DNA of 64,000 bases from an uncultured Clostridia bacterium (GTDB lineage: Bacteria; Bacillota; Clostridia; Christensenellales; Borkfalkiaceae), in NCBI GenBank assembly GCA_930989535.1, contig CAKNLK010000001.1:1-64000 (forward strand). Reading direction: 5' to 3'. Below are positions 56,660 through 64,000 of this stretch, piece after piece. The position numbers and the translations under genes are program-made. Under the pieces are notes generated by a model. The model was not told the DNA's origin, did no database searches, and was given only the letters and a program-made list of their open reading frames with translations. Within the stretch, counting starts at the first letter, position 1, and the number at the start of each line of letters is the position of its first letter.

Positions 56660-57524
56660 CGTTCACAAACATGGTGCCGATACCTTGGTCGGACAATGTT
56701 TCGACGAGGATGGAATGTTCCACCCTTCCGTCAATTATAAATACTTTTTTAACGCCGCGGCGAATCGCCTCGCGGCAGCAATCGATTTTCGGAATCATGC
56801 CGCCCGAGATGATTCCCTGTTTGACGAGCGAAGGAATATCGCTCACGTAAATTTTTTCGATGAGGCTGGATTCGTCGTCCTTGTTGCGAAGAACCCCCTT
56901 CGTATCGGTCATGAGAATGAGGCTGGTCGCCCCGAGCGCCCCTGCAATCACTGCGGAAGCGGTGTCGGCGTTGACGTTATAGATATGCCCCTCGTTGTCA
57001 TACCCGACGGTAGAAACAACGGGGATATATCCGGCGTCGAGCGCGTCGGTAATGACCTTGGTGTTCATATCGGTAATTTTTCCGACATAGCCGAGCCGCT
57101 CGTCCGCCTTGCAGCACTTCATCATGTGCCCGTCGATGCCGCACAGCCCGAGCGCCTTGCCACCGATGCTCTCCAAAAGGTTGACCAGCGATTTATTGAT
57201 TTTGCCCGCCAGCACCATGCGCACGATTTCCGCCGTCTCCTCGTCCGTGTACCGAAGCCCGTCGACAAAGACGGATTCTTTGCCGACCTTTTTGAGCATT
57301 TCGGAAATTTCCGGCCCGCCCCCGTGCACCAACACGACTTTGACGCCGATTAAATTGAGAAGAACGATGTCCCGCATGACGGACATCTTCAACTGCTCGT
57401 TAATCATAGCGTTTCCGCCGTATTTGACGACGATAATCTTTCCGTTATAGTCCTGAATATACGGCAGCGCCTCGATGAGCACCTGCGCGCGGAATTTTTT
57501 GTCGTTGATTTGGTTGATATCCAT
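56652..57524 (-). CDS. argB: Acetylglutamate kinase
   Basis: A 290-residue amino acid kinase with V-V-K-Y-G-G-N-A-M (ATP site), V-H-G-G-G-P-E-I (acetylglutamate site) and a C-terminal K-I-D-C-C-R-E-A-I-R-R-G-V segment. The N-terminal helix and the R-G-V region match the arginine-inhibited hexameric form of the enzyme. It phosphorylates N-acetylglutamate, the second step of arginine synthesis, using acetylglutamate made by ArgJ. Confidence 0.96.
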   Translation of the reverse strand: MDINQINDKKFRAQVLIEALPYIQDYNGKIIVVKYGGNAMINEQLKMSVMRDIVLLNLIGVKVVLVHGGGPEISEMLKKVGKESVFVDGLRYTDEETAEIVRMVLAGKINKSLVNLLESIGGKALGLCGIDGHMMKCCKADERLGYVGKITDMNTKVITDALDAGYIPVVSTVGYDNEGHIYNVNADTASAVIAGALGATSLILMTDTKGVLRNKDDESSLIEKIYVSDIPSLVKQGIISGGMIPKIDCCREAIRRGVKKVFIIDGRVEHSILVETLSDQGIGTMFVNGD

Positions 57525-57577
57525 ATTATATTGCCGCCTTTCGTTCGCTTCAAATTCAATAATAAAACCGTCTGATT

Positions 57578-58789
57578 TCAGGTGCGGTAATCGCCGTTAA
57601 TCTTTACATAATCGTAGGTCAAATCGCAGCCCCACGCCGTCGCCCTGCCGCCGCGGTCGTTCATGTTGATGAGTATTTCGATTTCGTCACAGGAGAGAAT
57701 TTTTTTCGCCTCTTCCTCCGAGAACGGTATGCCGCTTCCGCCGCGGCACACGGCGAGCGTGCCCGCTTTGCTCTTAAAATCCACGTCGATTTTCGTTATA
57801 TCCGCATCCGCGCCCGCATAGCCGATTGCACAGAGCACCCGTCCCCAGTTTGCATCCGCGCCGAACATCGCCGCTTTGAACAGGGAAGACTTGATAATTG
57901 ATTTTGCAATGAGCTTCGCCGCGCTCTTGCTCTTAGCCCCGCTCACCTTACATTCGAGGAGCTTCGTCGCGCCCTCGCCGTCTTTGGCGATGCGGCGGCA
58001 AAGGTTTGTCGTAACCTTGTTCAAAGCCTTGCGGAAAATCAAATAATCCTTTCCGTTTTCCTCGATACAGTCGTTGCCCGCCAAACCGTTTGCGAGCACG
58101 CAGACCATGTCATTCGTCGAGGTATCCCCGTCGACGCTGACCATATTGAAGGAATCCTTTACATCGGCGGAGAGCGCCTTTTGCAGCATCGCCGGCGAGA
58201 TGGAAACGTCTGTCGTAATAAAGATGAGCATGGTCGCCATGTTCGGGTTAATCATACCGACGCCCTTGCCAATCGCCCCGATTTTGCACTCCTTTCCGCC
58301 GAGCGTAAAGGTATAGGCGATTTGCTTATCGACCGTGTCCGTGGTCATGATGCCCTGCGCCGCAAACAGGCTGTTATCGCCCAGCCCTTTGACGAGTTCG
58401 TCCATGCCGGCCGCAATCGGTTCCAGCGAGAGGGGCTGGCCAATCACGCCCGTCGACGCGACGACGACATCCTCCGCGGGGATACCCGTCTTATCGGAAA
58501 CGAGGCCGCACATGCCCTCCGCGATTTCCTCACCGTTTGCGTTGCAGGTGTTGGCATTGCCGCTGTTGCAGACAATCGCCTGCGCATAGCCGTCCGCCAC
58601 GTGCCGCTTTGTCACGGTGATGGGCGCGCCCTTCACAAGATTCTGCGTATATACGCACGCCGCCGAACAGCGCACGTCACTCACGATGAGCGCCAAATCT
58701 CTCTTTGTCTTATTTTTGCGGATACCGCAATGCACGCCGTTCGCTTTAAACCCCTCGGGCGCGCACACACCGCCTTCAATCTTTTTCAT
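57578..58789 (-). CDS. argJ: Bifunctional ornithine acetyltransferase/N-acetylglutamate synthase
   Basis: A 403-residue ArgJ with the autoproteolysis and nucleophile motif A-N-M-A-T-M-L-I-F-I-T-T-D near residue 190 (cleavage before the Thr of A-T-M-L), N-S-G-N-A-N-T-C-N near residue 78 and D-G-D-T-S-T-N-D. It recycles the acetyl group from acetylornithine to glutamate, so no ArgA or ArgE is needed. I chose the ATG at 58789, seven bases after GAGG. Confidence 0.95.
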   Translation of the reverse strand: MKKIEGGVCAPEGFKANGVHCGIRKNKTKRDLALIVSDVRCSAACVYTQNLVKGAPITVTKRHVADGYAQAIVCNSGNANTCNANGEEIAEGMCGLVSDKTGIPAEDVVVASTGVIGQPLSLEPIAAGMDELVKGLGDNSLFAAQGIMTTDTVDKQIAYTFTLGGKECKIGAIGKGVGMINPNMATMLIFITTDVSISPAMLQKALSADVKDSFNMVSVDGDTSTNDMVCVLANGLAGNDCIEENGKDYLIFRKALNKVTTNLCRRIAKDGEGATKLLECKVSGAKSKSAAKLIAKSIIKSSLFKAAMFGADANWGRVLCAIGYAGADADITKIDVDFKSKAGTLAVCRGGSGIPFSEEEAKKILSCDEIEILINMNDRGGRATAWGCDLTYDYVKINGDYRT

Positions 58790-58875
58790 AACCAAACCTC
58801 AATTCAAAACTTCCAATCCAAGCAATTCAGCCGAAGTAAATCCGCTCGCGCTTTCCGCCTTTCCCGTTTCCTCGC

Positions 58876-59802
58876 TTATAAAAGCGAAGTGCGCTCGTCC
58901 AAACCGAGCATTATATTCATGCACTGTACGGCGGCGCCCGATGCGCCCTTGCCGAGGTTGTCGAATACGGATGCGAGCAAAATGCGCTCGTCATTTCCGC
59001 CGACATAAATTTTCATTCCGTTCGTTCCCGCAAGTTCGTTTGCAGGGAGATAGGCCGGCATTTCGTCCGCAATTTTTATAAAATTACCTGTCGCATAGTA
59101 CTCTGCAAAATACGATTTTATATCATTTACAGACATTTTTTTATTTAAAAGCCTGCCGCAAATCGGAACAGTGACGCACATGCCGCTGTAATAGTCGGAC
59201 ACAATGGGATTGAATACGGGCTCGAATTGCAGCCCGCAGACGGCCTTCATTTCCGGGAGATGCTTGTGCATCTGCGCCGTGCCGTATTGGCGAGGGCTGT
59301 CCAGGAGCGGCGAGCGCCCCTCCGCTTCGTATTCGGCAATCATCTTCTTTCCTCCGCCGCTGTACCCCGTAACCGAATGGCACACGAACGGATACTCCGG
59401 CGAAAGAATTTTGCCGGCAACAAGAGGATACACCAGCGAGATGAAACCGCTCGCGTGGCACCCGGGCACGGCGACGCGGCGGGAAGCCGCAATCTTCTTC
59501 CGATGCTCCGCCGACAGTTCGGGGAATCCGTACGCCCACGCTTTATCCGTGCGGTGCGCCGTCGATGCATCGATGATTTTTACCCTTTCATTCTCACAGA
59601 GGGAAACCGATTCCCGCGCCGCCGCATCGGGCAGGCACAGAAAGACGATGTCCGCCGCATTGATTTTCTCTCTCCGCGCGTCGACGTCTTTGCGCAATTC
59701 CTCCGGGAGCACGCTGAAGCGTACATCCTCCCGCTTTCCGAGCCTGTCGAATATCTGAAGCCCTGTCGTACCCTCTTTTCCGTCGATAAATACGTTTACC
59801 AT
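58876..59802 (-). CDS. argC: N-acetyl-gamma-glutamyl-phosphate reductase (short type 2)
   Basis: A 308-residue ArgC of the shorter class: V-F-I-D-G-K-E-G-T-T-G-L-Q-I at the start, the catalytic cysteine in V-P-G-C-H-A-S-G-F, and H-S-V-T-G-Y-S-G-G-G. It reduces acetylglutamyl phosphate with NADPH. The ATG at 59802 fits the Rossmann start; no good ribosome binding site precedes it, but TATAAT ends six bases upstream. Longer starts (59835 or 59847) fall inside a hairpin and look less likely. Confidence 0.9.
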   Translation of the reverse strand: MVNVFIDGKEGTTGLQIFDRLGKREDVRFSVLPEELRKDVDARREKINAADIVFLCLPDAAARESVSLCENERVKIIDASTAHRTDKAWAYGFPELSAEHRKKIAASRRVAVPGCHASGFISLVYPLVAGKILSPEYPFVCHSVTGYSGGGKKMIAEYEAEGRSPLLDSPRQYGTAQMHKHLPEMKAVCGLQFEPVFNPIVSDYYSGMCVTVPICGRLLNKKMSVNDIKSYFAEYYATGNFIKIADEMPAYLPANELAGTNGMKIYVGGNDERILLASVFDNLGKGASGAAVQCMNIMLGLDERTSLL

Positions 59803-59819
59803 AATCCCATTATACAGAC

Positions 59820-59850
59820 GGTTTGCGGCACTCATTTTGCGCCGCAAACC
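59820..59850 (-). other. Hairpin between argG and argC
   Basis: GGTTTGCGGC and GCCGCAAACC form a perfect 10-bp stem with an 11-base loop, with no T run afterwards. It lies in the 66-base argG-argC gap and could control stability or read-through. Confidence 0.6.
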
Positions 59851-59868
59851 ACCCTATCGTTTCAATAT

Positions 59869-61092
59869 TTATTTCAGCTTTTTGTTCTGAAGCATCGCGC
59901 GCACTTTGATGGGCAAGCCGTACAGATTGATAAATCCTTCCGCATCGTGCTGGTTATACACGTCCTCTTCGCCGAACGTAGCTATCTCCTCGCTGTACAG
60001 GGAATGTTCGCTCTTCATTCCGGCAAGAATGATATTGCCCTTGTAAACCTTCAGTTTCACCTCTCCCGTCACATTCTCCTGCGTTTTATCGACGAATGCG
60101 GAGAGCGCTTCGCGCAGAGGCGTAAACCACTGGCCGTTGTATACAAGCTCGGCAAATTTAATGCCGATGTGCTGTTTGAAATGCTGTGTATCCTTATCCA
60201 AGCAGAGCATCTCGAGGTATTCGTGCGCCGCATAGAGAATACTGCCGCCCGGCGTTTCATACACGCCGCGGCTCTTCATGCCGACGAGCCTGTTTTCAAC
60301 CATGTCGACCAAACCGACGCCGTTTTCTCCGCCGATTTTGTTGAGCTGCTCGATGAGCTCGACAGCGCCGACTTTTTTGCCGTTGAGCGCCACGGGGATA
60401 CCCTTTTCAAATTGGAGCGTCAGATAGGTGGGCTTATCGGGAGCTTTTTCGGGGGACACGCCGAGCTCGAGAATCTTATCGTACTGCGGCTCGTTGGCGG
60501 GGTCTTCCAAATCCAGCCCCTCATGCGACAAATGCCACAAGTTTTTGTCCTTTGAATAGTTCGTCTCGCGCGTAATCTTCAAGGGAATATTGTGCGCTTC
60601 CGCATAGTCAATCTCCTCGTCGCGGCTCTTGATATTCCAAATCCGCCACGGGGCGATAATCGTCATTTCCGGCGCGAACGCTTTTATCGTCAATTCAAAA
60701 CGAACCTGGTCATTCCCCTTGCCCGTGCAGCCGTGGCAGATAGCGTCCGCTCCTTCCTTTTTCGCAATCTCGACGATGCGCTTTGCGATAATCGGGCGCG
60801 CAAACGAAGTACCGAGCAAATACTTGTTTTCATATACAGCGCCCGCCTTCATCGTCGGATAAATGTAATCCTCGATAAATTCTTTGCGAAGGTCTTCGAT
60901 ATACAGTTTGGAAGCGCCGGTCTTTAAGGCCTTTTCTTCCAAGCCCTCCAATTCACTCTCCTGCCCGACGTCGGCAGAAACGGCGATTACCTCGCAGTTA
61001 TTGTAATTTTCCTTCAGCCAGGGGATAATAATCGACGTATCCAACCCGCCCGAATAAGCCAAAACAACCTTTTTGATTTCCTTCTTTTCCAT
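59869..61092 (-). CDS. argG: Argininosuccinate synthase
   Basis: A 407-residue ArgG with the PP-loop [22 protein letters not shown], and [17 protein letters not shown]. It joins citrulline and aspartate using ATP. It is the first gene of the arginine cluster, with a good promoter and candidate ArgR sites upstream. The next enzyme, ArgH, is not in the window. Confidence 0.96.
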   Translation of the reverse strand: MEKKEIKKVVLAYSGGLDTSIIIPWLKENYNNCEVIAVSADVGQESELEGLEEKALKTGASKLYIEDLRKEFIEDYIYPTMKAGAVYENKYLLGTSFARPIIAKRIVEIAKKEGADAICHGCTGKGNDQVRFELTIKAFAPEMTIIAPWRIWNIKSRDEEIDYAEAHNIPLKITRETNYSKDKNLWHLSHEGLDLEDPANEPQYDKILELGVSPEKAPDKPTYLTLQFEKGIPVALNGKKVGAVELIEQLNKIGGENGVGLVDMVENRLVGMKSRGVYETPGGSILYAAHEYLEMLCLDKDTQHFKQHIGIKFAELVYNGQWFTPLREALSAFVDKTQENVTGEVKLKVYKGNIILAGMKSEHSLYSEEIATFGEEDVYNQHDAEGFINLYGLPIKVRAMLQNKKLK

Positions 61093-61124
61093 AGCTGTTT
61101 GCTTCCTTTGCTTTACTGTGTTAG

Positions 61125-61153
61125 ATTATACATGGATTCACCGCACAAGTCAA
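61125..61153 (-). promoter_or_regulatory. Promoter of argG
   Basis: On the minus strand TTGACT (61148-61153), 17 bases, TATAAT (61125-61130), about 35 bases upstream of the argG start. Confidence 0.82.
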
Positions 61154-61179
61154 GCGTTTCAAGCACATATTTTAAAAAA

Positions 61180-61252
61180 TATGCAAATAAATTCATTCAT
61201 TATTGCATAAAATTTATAAATATGCGCTTTTATGCAAGATTTTTTGCATAAA
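61180..61252. promoter_or_regulatory. Candidate ArgR boxes upstream of argG
   Basis: TATGCAAATAAATTCATT (61180-61197) matches the general ARG box pattern with two mismatches. ATTGCATAAAATTTATAA (61202-61219) resembles it less closely. TTTATGCAA-N6-TTGCATAAA (61229-61252) is a perfect 9-bp inverted repeat. The cluster is AT-rich and lies just upstream of the argG -35, where an arginine repressor would act. Confidence 0.45.
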
Positions 61253-61258
61253 CATGTC

Positions 61259-61912
61259 TTACAGGGATTTCCTATACATTTGCGTCAAAAAGGAATACTC
61301 CCGCAAATTTTTCCGCAAGGTACGGTACGCGGGGCAATACAGCCCGACAATTTTCCAAAAGGCGGCGGAGTGGTTGAGTTCCCGCAGATGACACAATTCG
61401 TGAACGAGCACATAATCGCGCAATTCGGGCGGCAGCATGGTGAGCCGCCAATTGAGCTTTATGCGCCCGTCCGCGTCACAGCTCCCCCATCGTGCCTTAA
61501 AATCGCAGAGCGACAAATCGCTCGGGGAGACACCCATGCTGCGCGCAAAGGAATGCAGACATTCCGACAGGAGCCACCCGCGCGTCTTTTCGAAATAGGC
61601 GCGCACCGCATGTTGATTTTTTAAATAGAACCCGCCGTCGGTTTCCCCGTTCTTCGCCGCACCGTAAGCAACCGGCTTCTCCACCCCCGCATCCAGCAGG
61701 CTGACGCCGCTTCGCACGCAGGCAAAGCGCTCCGCAACGGTCTTCTGTTCGGCCAGCTTCGCCTCGAGCCACCGCCTTTTTTCGGAGATGAATTTTAATA
61801 TTGACTCTTCCGGCATGCCGTACGGCGCTTTGACGACTACCTTTCCGCCGCTCACGGTCAAAGTAAGCGTTCGCCGCCGCGAGCGCATGAGCGTATACTC
61901 GATATTATTCAA
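61259..61912 (-). CDS. YgjP-like zinc metallopeptidase (DUF45)
   Basis: A 217-residue protein of the DUF45/WLM-like group with the zinc motif V-H-E-L-C-H-L-R-E-L-N-H-S, the R-W-G-S-C-D segment typical of YgjP proteins, and W-R-L-T-M-L-P. The third metal ligand is the His of L-N-H. Substrate is unknown; some members are reported as nucleotide pyrophosphatases, others as peptidases. The start overlaps the stop of the thioesterase gene by eight bases, so the two are co-transcribed. Confidence 0.85.
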   Translation of the reverse strand: MNNIEYTLMRSRRRTLTLTVSGGKVVVKAPYGMPEESILKFISEKRRWLEAKLAEQKTVAERFACVRSGVSLLDAGVEKPVAYGAAKNGETDGGFYLKNQHAVRAYFEKTRGWLLSECLHSFARSMGVSPSDLSLCDFKARWGSCDADGRIKLNWRLTMLPPELRDYVLVHELCHLRELNHSAAFWKIVGLYCPAYRTLRKNLREYSFLTQMYRKSL

Positions 61913-62645
61913 ACCACACCCTCGCCGCGATTACCTGCTCTCCGCCGTTTTTGATTCCCTCGATAGTAAATACGCCGTTTTCCCGTTCCTCCCGATAGAA
62001 ATCCAACACATCGTTTTCATGCGATTGCTTTACATAATGAATCTGGAAAGCTTTCAAGCGGCGCGCCTTCAGCTCCGCGACCGAAAAGCAGTTGAAGATA
62101 TAATCGGCATATTTAATATTGTTGACGTGGTTGTTCAAATCGTATTCCGAATTTGCTATTTTTATGGAAAAGGCGGGATGCGTCTTTTCCTGCACGCCGT
62201 CGATGCGCCACTCGCCGCACTCGGCCGCCCTTTCATCGATAAAATCGATTTCAGGCTGTGCTATTTTCGAGCAGGGAACAATGCGGCCGTTTTTTGCGTC
62301 GAGGATGCACCAACGGGAAAAGACGCGCAAAAGCAATTCACCCGAAGCGCCGCGCACCGTAAAACTCCGCTCGTAAATCGCCTTATTCGGCACATGCGGC
62401 CAAGTCGCAACGGTGATTTCGTCGCGGAAGGCGGGAAGAGACTCGACTTCCGCATATATTTTCGAGAGAACCCAAAAATGCCCCTCCCGCGCCAGCTTTG
62501 CAAACCCCAGCCCCATTTCCTCGGAATGGTCTCCCGCCGTTTCCTGAAAATACCCCAACACAGCGGAAGGTTTCAGCTTCTGCGCAAAATCCGTCTCATA
62601 ATTGCGAATCGTAAATTTCCGTTCCAGTTTATTGCTCGCTTTCAT
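61905..62645 (-). CDS. Acyl-ACP thioesterase (FatA/FatB type)
   Basis: A 246-residue double hot-dog protein of the bacterial acyl-ACP thioesterase family: F-T-I-R-N-Y-E-T-D-F near residue 12, Y-F-Q-E-T-A-G-D-H-S-E, W-V-L-S-K-I near 57, and the second half with N-S-E-Y-D-L-N-N-H-V-N-N-I-K-Y-A-D-Y carrying the catalytic Asn and His. It releases free fatty acids from acyl carrier protein in the cytoplasm. It is the first gene of a two-gene unit with the DUF45 protein. Confidence 0.88.
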   Translation of the reverse strand: MKASNKLERKFTIRNYETDFAQKLKPSAVLGYFQETAGDHSEEMGLGFAKLAREGHFWVLSKIYAEVESLPAFRDEITVATWPHVPNKAIYERSFTVRGASGELLLRVFSRWCILDAKNGRIVPCSKIAQPEIDFIDERAAECGEWRIDGVQEKTHPAFSIKIANSEYDLNNHVNNIKYADYIFNCFSVAELKARRLKAFQIHYVKQSHENDVLDFYREERENGVFTIEGIKNGGEQVIAARVWFE

Positions 62646-62673
62646 CGTATCAGAACCTCGCTTATATGAGTCT

Positions 62674-62703
62674 ATTTTACAACAGAAGGGCGCCGTTTGT
62701 CCA
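62674..62703 (-). promoter_or_regulatory. Candidate promoter of the thioesterase gene
   Basis: On the minus strand TGGACA (62698-62703), 18 bases, TAAAAT (62674-62679), about 30 bases before the ATG at 62645. Confidence 0.45.
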
Positions 62704-62801
62704 ACATTTCAGCAAATTTTATTTTTTGGATTTTCCTCCGCATTATACCAGACATAATACCTTGTAAAAATATGTATTTTTCAATATATCTTCTCCAAAT
62801 G

Positions 62802-62830
62802 TTGACAAATTTCGACAAAGATAGTATAAT
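62802..62830 (+). promoter_or_regulatory. Promoter of the PadR-like gene
   Basis: TTGACA (62802-62807), 17 bases, TATAAT (62825-62830): perfect sigma-A consensus, followed by AAGGAGG and the ATG at 62854. The leader is only about 15 bases long. Confidence 0.87.
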
Positions 62831-62853
62831 ATTTTCAAACAAGGAGGTCTGCC

Positions 62854-64000
62854 ATGAATCCAGACAGTACCAATGAAAACGAAAAAGATACTTCCGGAAA
62901 CACGTCCTCAATCAGCAGCGACCTGATTCGCGGCCATATCAATACAATTATTCTGCGCACGCTCTATGACGGCGACAAGTATGGCTACGAAATTATCAAC
63001 GAAATCGAAGAGAAAAGCAAGGGGCAGTACACATTAAAGCAGCCCACCCTTTACAGCGCCCTGAAGCGTCTGGAAAGCCAGGACTTTTTAACTTCGTACT
63101 GGGGCGGCGTGAGCAACGGCGGCAGGAGAAAGTACTTTCAGATTACCGATAAGGGCAGGAAAGTCGTCGAACAAAATTTGGCTGAATGGGAATATTCGCG
63201 CACCGTCATCGACAGCCTGATTTCCGAGCGGGATTACGACTTCAGCAATCCCCCGCCCTCCTCTTCCGTCGATTTCAATATCCTGAAAAAATCGACTACG
63301 CGCGTTCCCGTCGGCAAGGGCGACGAGGAAGATTTTATCGACTTGGGCGAGGGTGAATTGGACGCGGAGGAAACAGAACCGGGCAAAGCAGAAACAGCCG
63401 TTTCGGACGCCCGTGAAGAAGCCGCGCAAGCCCCCACCGCGCCGGCAGACGCCGGAACGGAAGAGCCCGCCGCAATCGAGCAGCAGGAAGCTGCGCAAGC
63501 CCCTTCCCCGCAAGAGGCTCCCGCCGAAAGTTTGGTGCAGGAACCTGCCGAGCAGGAGCCCCCCGTCCAGCCTTCCTACGCGGCCGCAGCAGAGACGGCG
63601 GATAGCATCTCGCAGCAGCCGTACGCCGAAACCGCTCCGCAGGAAACGGCAGCCGGCCGGGCCATTCCGGAATCGCCGATTGCCCCGAAAGAGGAACCGC
63701 CCCTGTCGGAGGAAGAGAAACAGCGTATTCACGAGAATTATAAAGTGTTGATAGGCGACGACAACGACGCGACATCGTACTATTATACGCACGTTGCCCA
63801 GCGAAACCGCGAAGACAGAAACACCTTTGACAGTACTGTATTCGGCAACGCCCCGCGCGAAGAATATCCTCCGCAGCAACCGCCCATGCAGGAACCGGCC
63901 TACGAGCAGCCGCCGCAGGATTTATATCCGCCGCAACCGGAGTATTATTATGCTCCCGCCGAACAGTACGGCGGACAGCAAATGCCGCAGGCGGCCGAGC
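62854..64000 (+). CDS. PadR-family regulator with long disordered tail, 3' end outside window
   Basis: The frame is open from the ATG at 62854 to the right edge (382 codons). Residues about 25-105 are a PadR winged helix: I-I-L-R-T-L-Y-D-G-D-K-Y-G-Y-E-I-I, Q-P-T-L-Y-S-A-L-K-R-L-E and G-G-R-R-K-Y-F-Q-I-T. PadR proteins normally end after about 110 to 180 residues; here a tail of at least 250 residues follows. It is rich in Pro, Gln, Glu and Ala, with repeated Q-E and P-P-Q units towards the end, and has no predicted fold. A consensus promoter and AAGGAGG start it. The family represses stress or transport genes; the target is unknown. Confidence 0.82.
   Translation, partial: MNPDSTNENEKDTSGNTSSISSDLIRGHINTIILRTLYDGDKYGYEIINEIEEKSKGQYTLKQPTLYSALKRLESQDFLTSYWGGVSNGGRRKYFQITDKGRKVVEQNLAEWEYSRTVIDSLISERDYDFSNPPPSSSVDFNILKKSTTRVPVGKGDEEDFIDLGEGELDAEETEPGKAETAVSDAREEAAQAPTAPADAGTEEPAAIEQQEAAQAPSPQEAPAESLVQEPAEQEPPVQPSYAAAAETADSISQQPYAETAPQETAAGRAIPESPIAPKEEPPLSEEEKQRIHENYKVLIGDDNDATSYYYTHVAQRNREDRNTFDSTVFGNAPREEYPPQQPPMQEPAYEQPPQDLYPPQPEYYYAPAEQYGGQQMPQAAE

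Noticed and set aside
62672-62911. 79-codon minus-strand frame before the PadR gene
   Set aside because: It overlaps the PadR promoter, ribosome binding site and first codons and has no similarity I recognise; the plus-strand signals are much stronger.
1-64000. CRISPR arrays, tRNA or rRNA genes, T-box or other known riboswitches
   Set aside because: I looked in the gaps, including the long leaders at 8450-8570 and 15621-15725, and found no array of repeats, cloverleaf or conserved riboswitch core.

Overview
The window looks like chromosome of an anaerobic, gut-type member of the Clostridia (Bacillota). The evidence is near-consensus sigma-A promoters (TTGACA, 17 bases, TATAAT), AGGAGG-type ribosome binding sites, a mid-range GC content, an endonuclease-type MutL without MutH, an arginine cluster with bifunctional ArgJ, and a glycyl-radical microcompartment locus. 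Species cannot be fixed from this sequence; placement near uncultured Christensenellales-like lineages is only a guess. Almost everything is on the minus strand, and no gene-free stretch exceeds about 300 bases.

Region by region. 1-1.8 kb: remnant of an integrative or conjugative element (partial PIN-domain gene, short N-6 DNA methylase, RHH-like protein, beheaded gene). 1.8-13.2 kb: a transporter cassette made of a TetR regulator, an IrtAB/YbtPQ-like ABC pair, a YgbA-type protein, a CydDC-like ABC pair and an ECF importer (S, T and fused double ATPase), with two kinds of palindromic operator. 13.3-33.2 kb: a microcompartment locus of the fucose/rhamnose glycyl-radical type (GRM5/FRAGRM-like). 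33.5-35.9 kb: a PHP phosphatase, a DUF3788 protein and a complete IS30-family insertion. 36-44 kb: miaB-mutS-mutL-miaA-ynbB. 44.1-46.4 kb: a class A penicillin-binding protein on the plus strand. 46.4-61.3 kb: argG-argC-argJ-argB, then argD-argF-carA-carB, followed by a membrane protein, a cysteine desulfurase and thiI; carB is fused in frame to dapF. 61.3-64 kb: a metallopeptidase, an acyl-ACP thioesterase and a PadR regulator with a very long disordered tail that runs off the window.

The microcompartment genes form a coherent pathway. Rhamnulokinase makes the ketose 1-phosphate, an encapsulation-tagged class II aldolase gives DHAP and lactaldehyde, and alcohol dehydrogenases reduce lactaldehyde to 1,2-propanediol. 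A glycyl-radical dehydratase (with its activase) makes propionaldehyde, which PduP-type dehydrogenase and PduL turn into propionyl phosphate; acetate kinase then yields ATP and propionate. PduS and PduT (with Cys38) can pass electrons across the shell, and five BMC-H-type proteins, one BMC-T and one BMC-P build it. Sugar isomerases and transporters are not in the window.

The items most worth following up are: (1) a ParA ATPase plus a small ParB-fold protein lacking a DNA-binding domain, co-operonic with the microcompartment regulator and catabolic genes, a candidate compartment-positioning pair; (2) the CarB-DapF fusion, in which the first DapF catalytic cysteine is alanine; (3) an internal helical insert in the glycyl-radical enzyme that resembles an encapsulation peptide; (4) the unassigned ABC/ECF/YgbA cassette with its GTTCGC-N4-GCGAAC palindromes.
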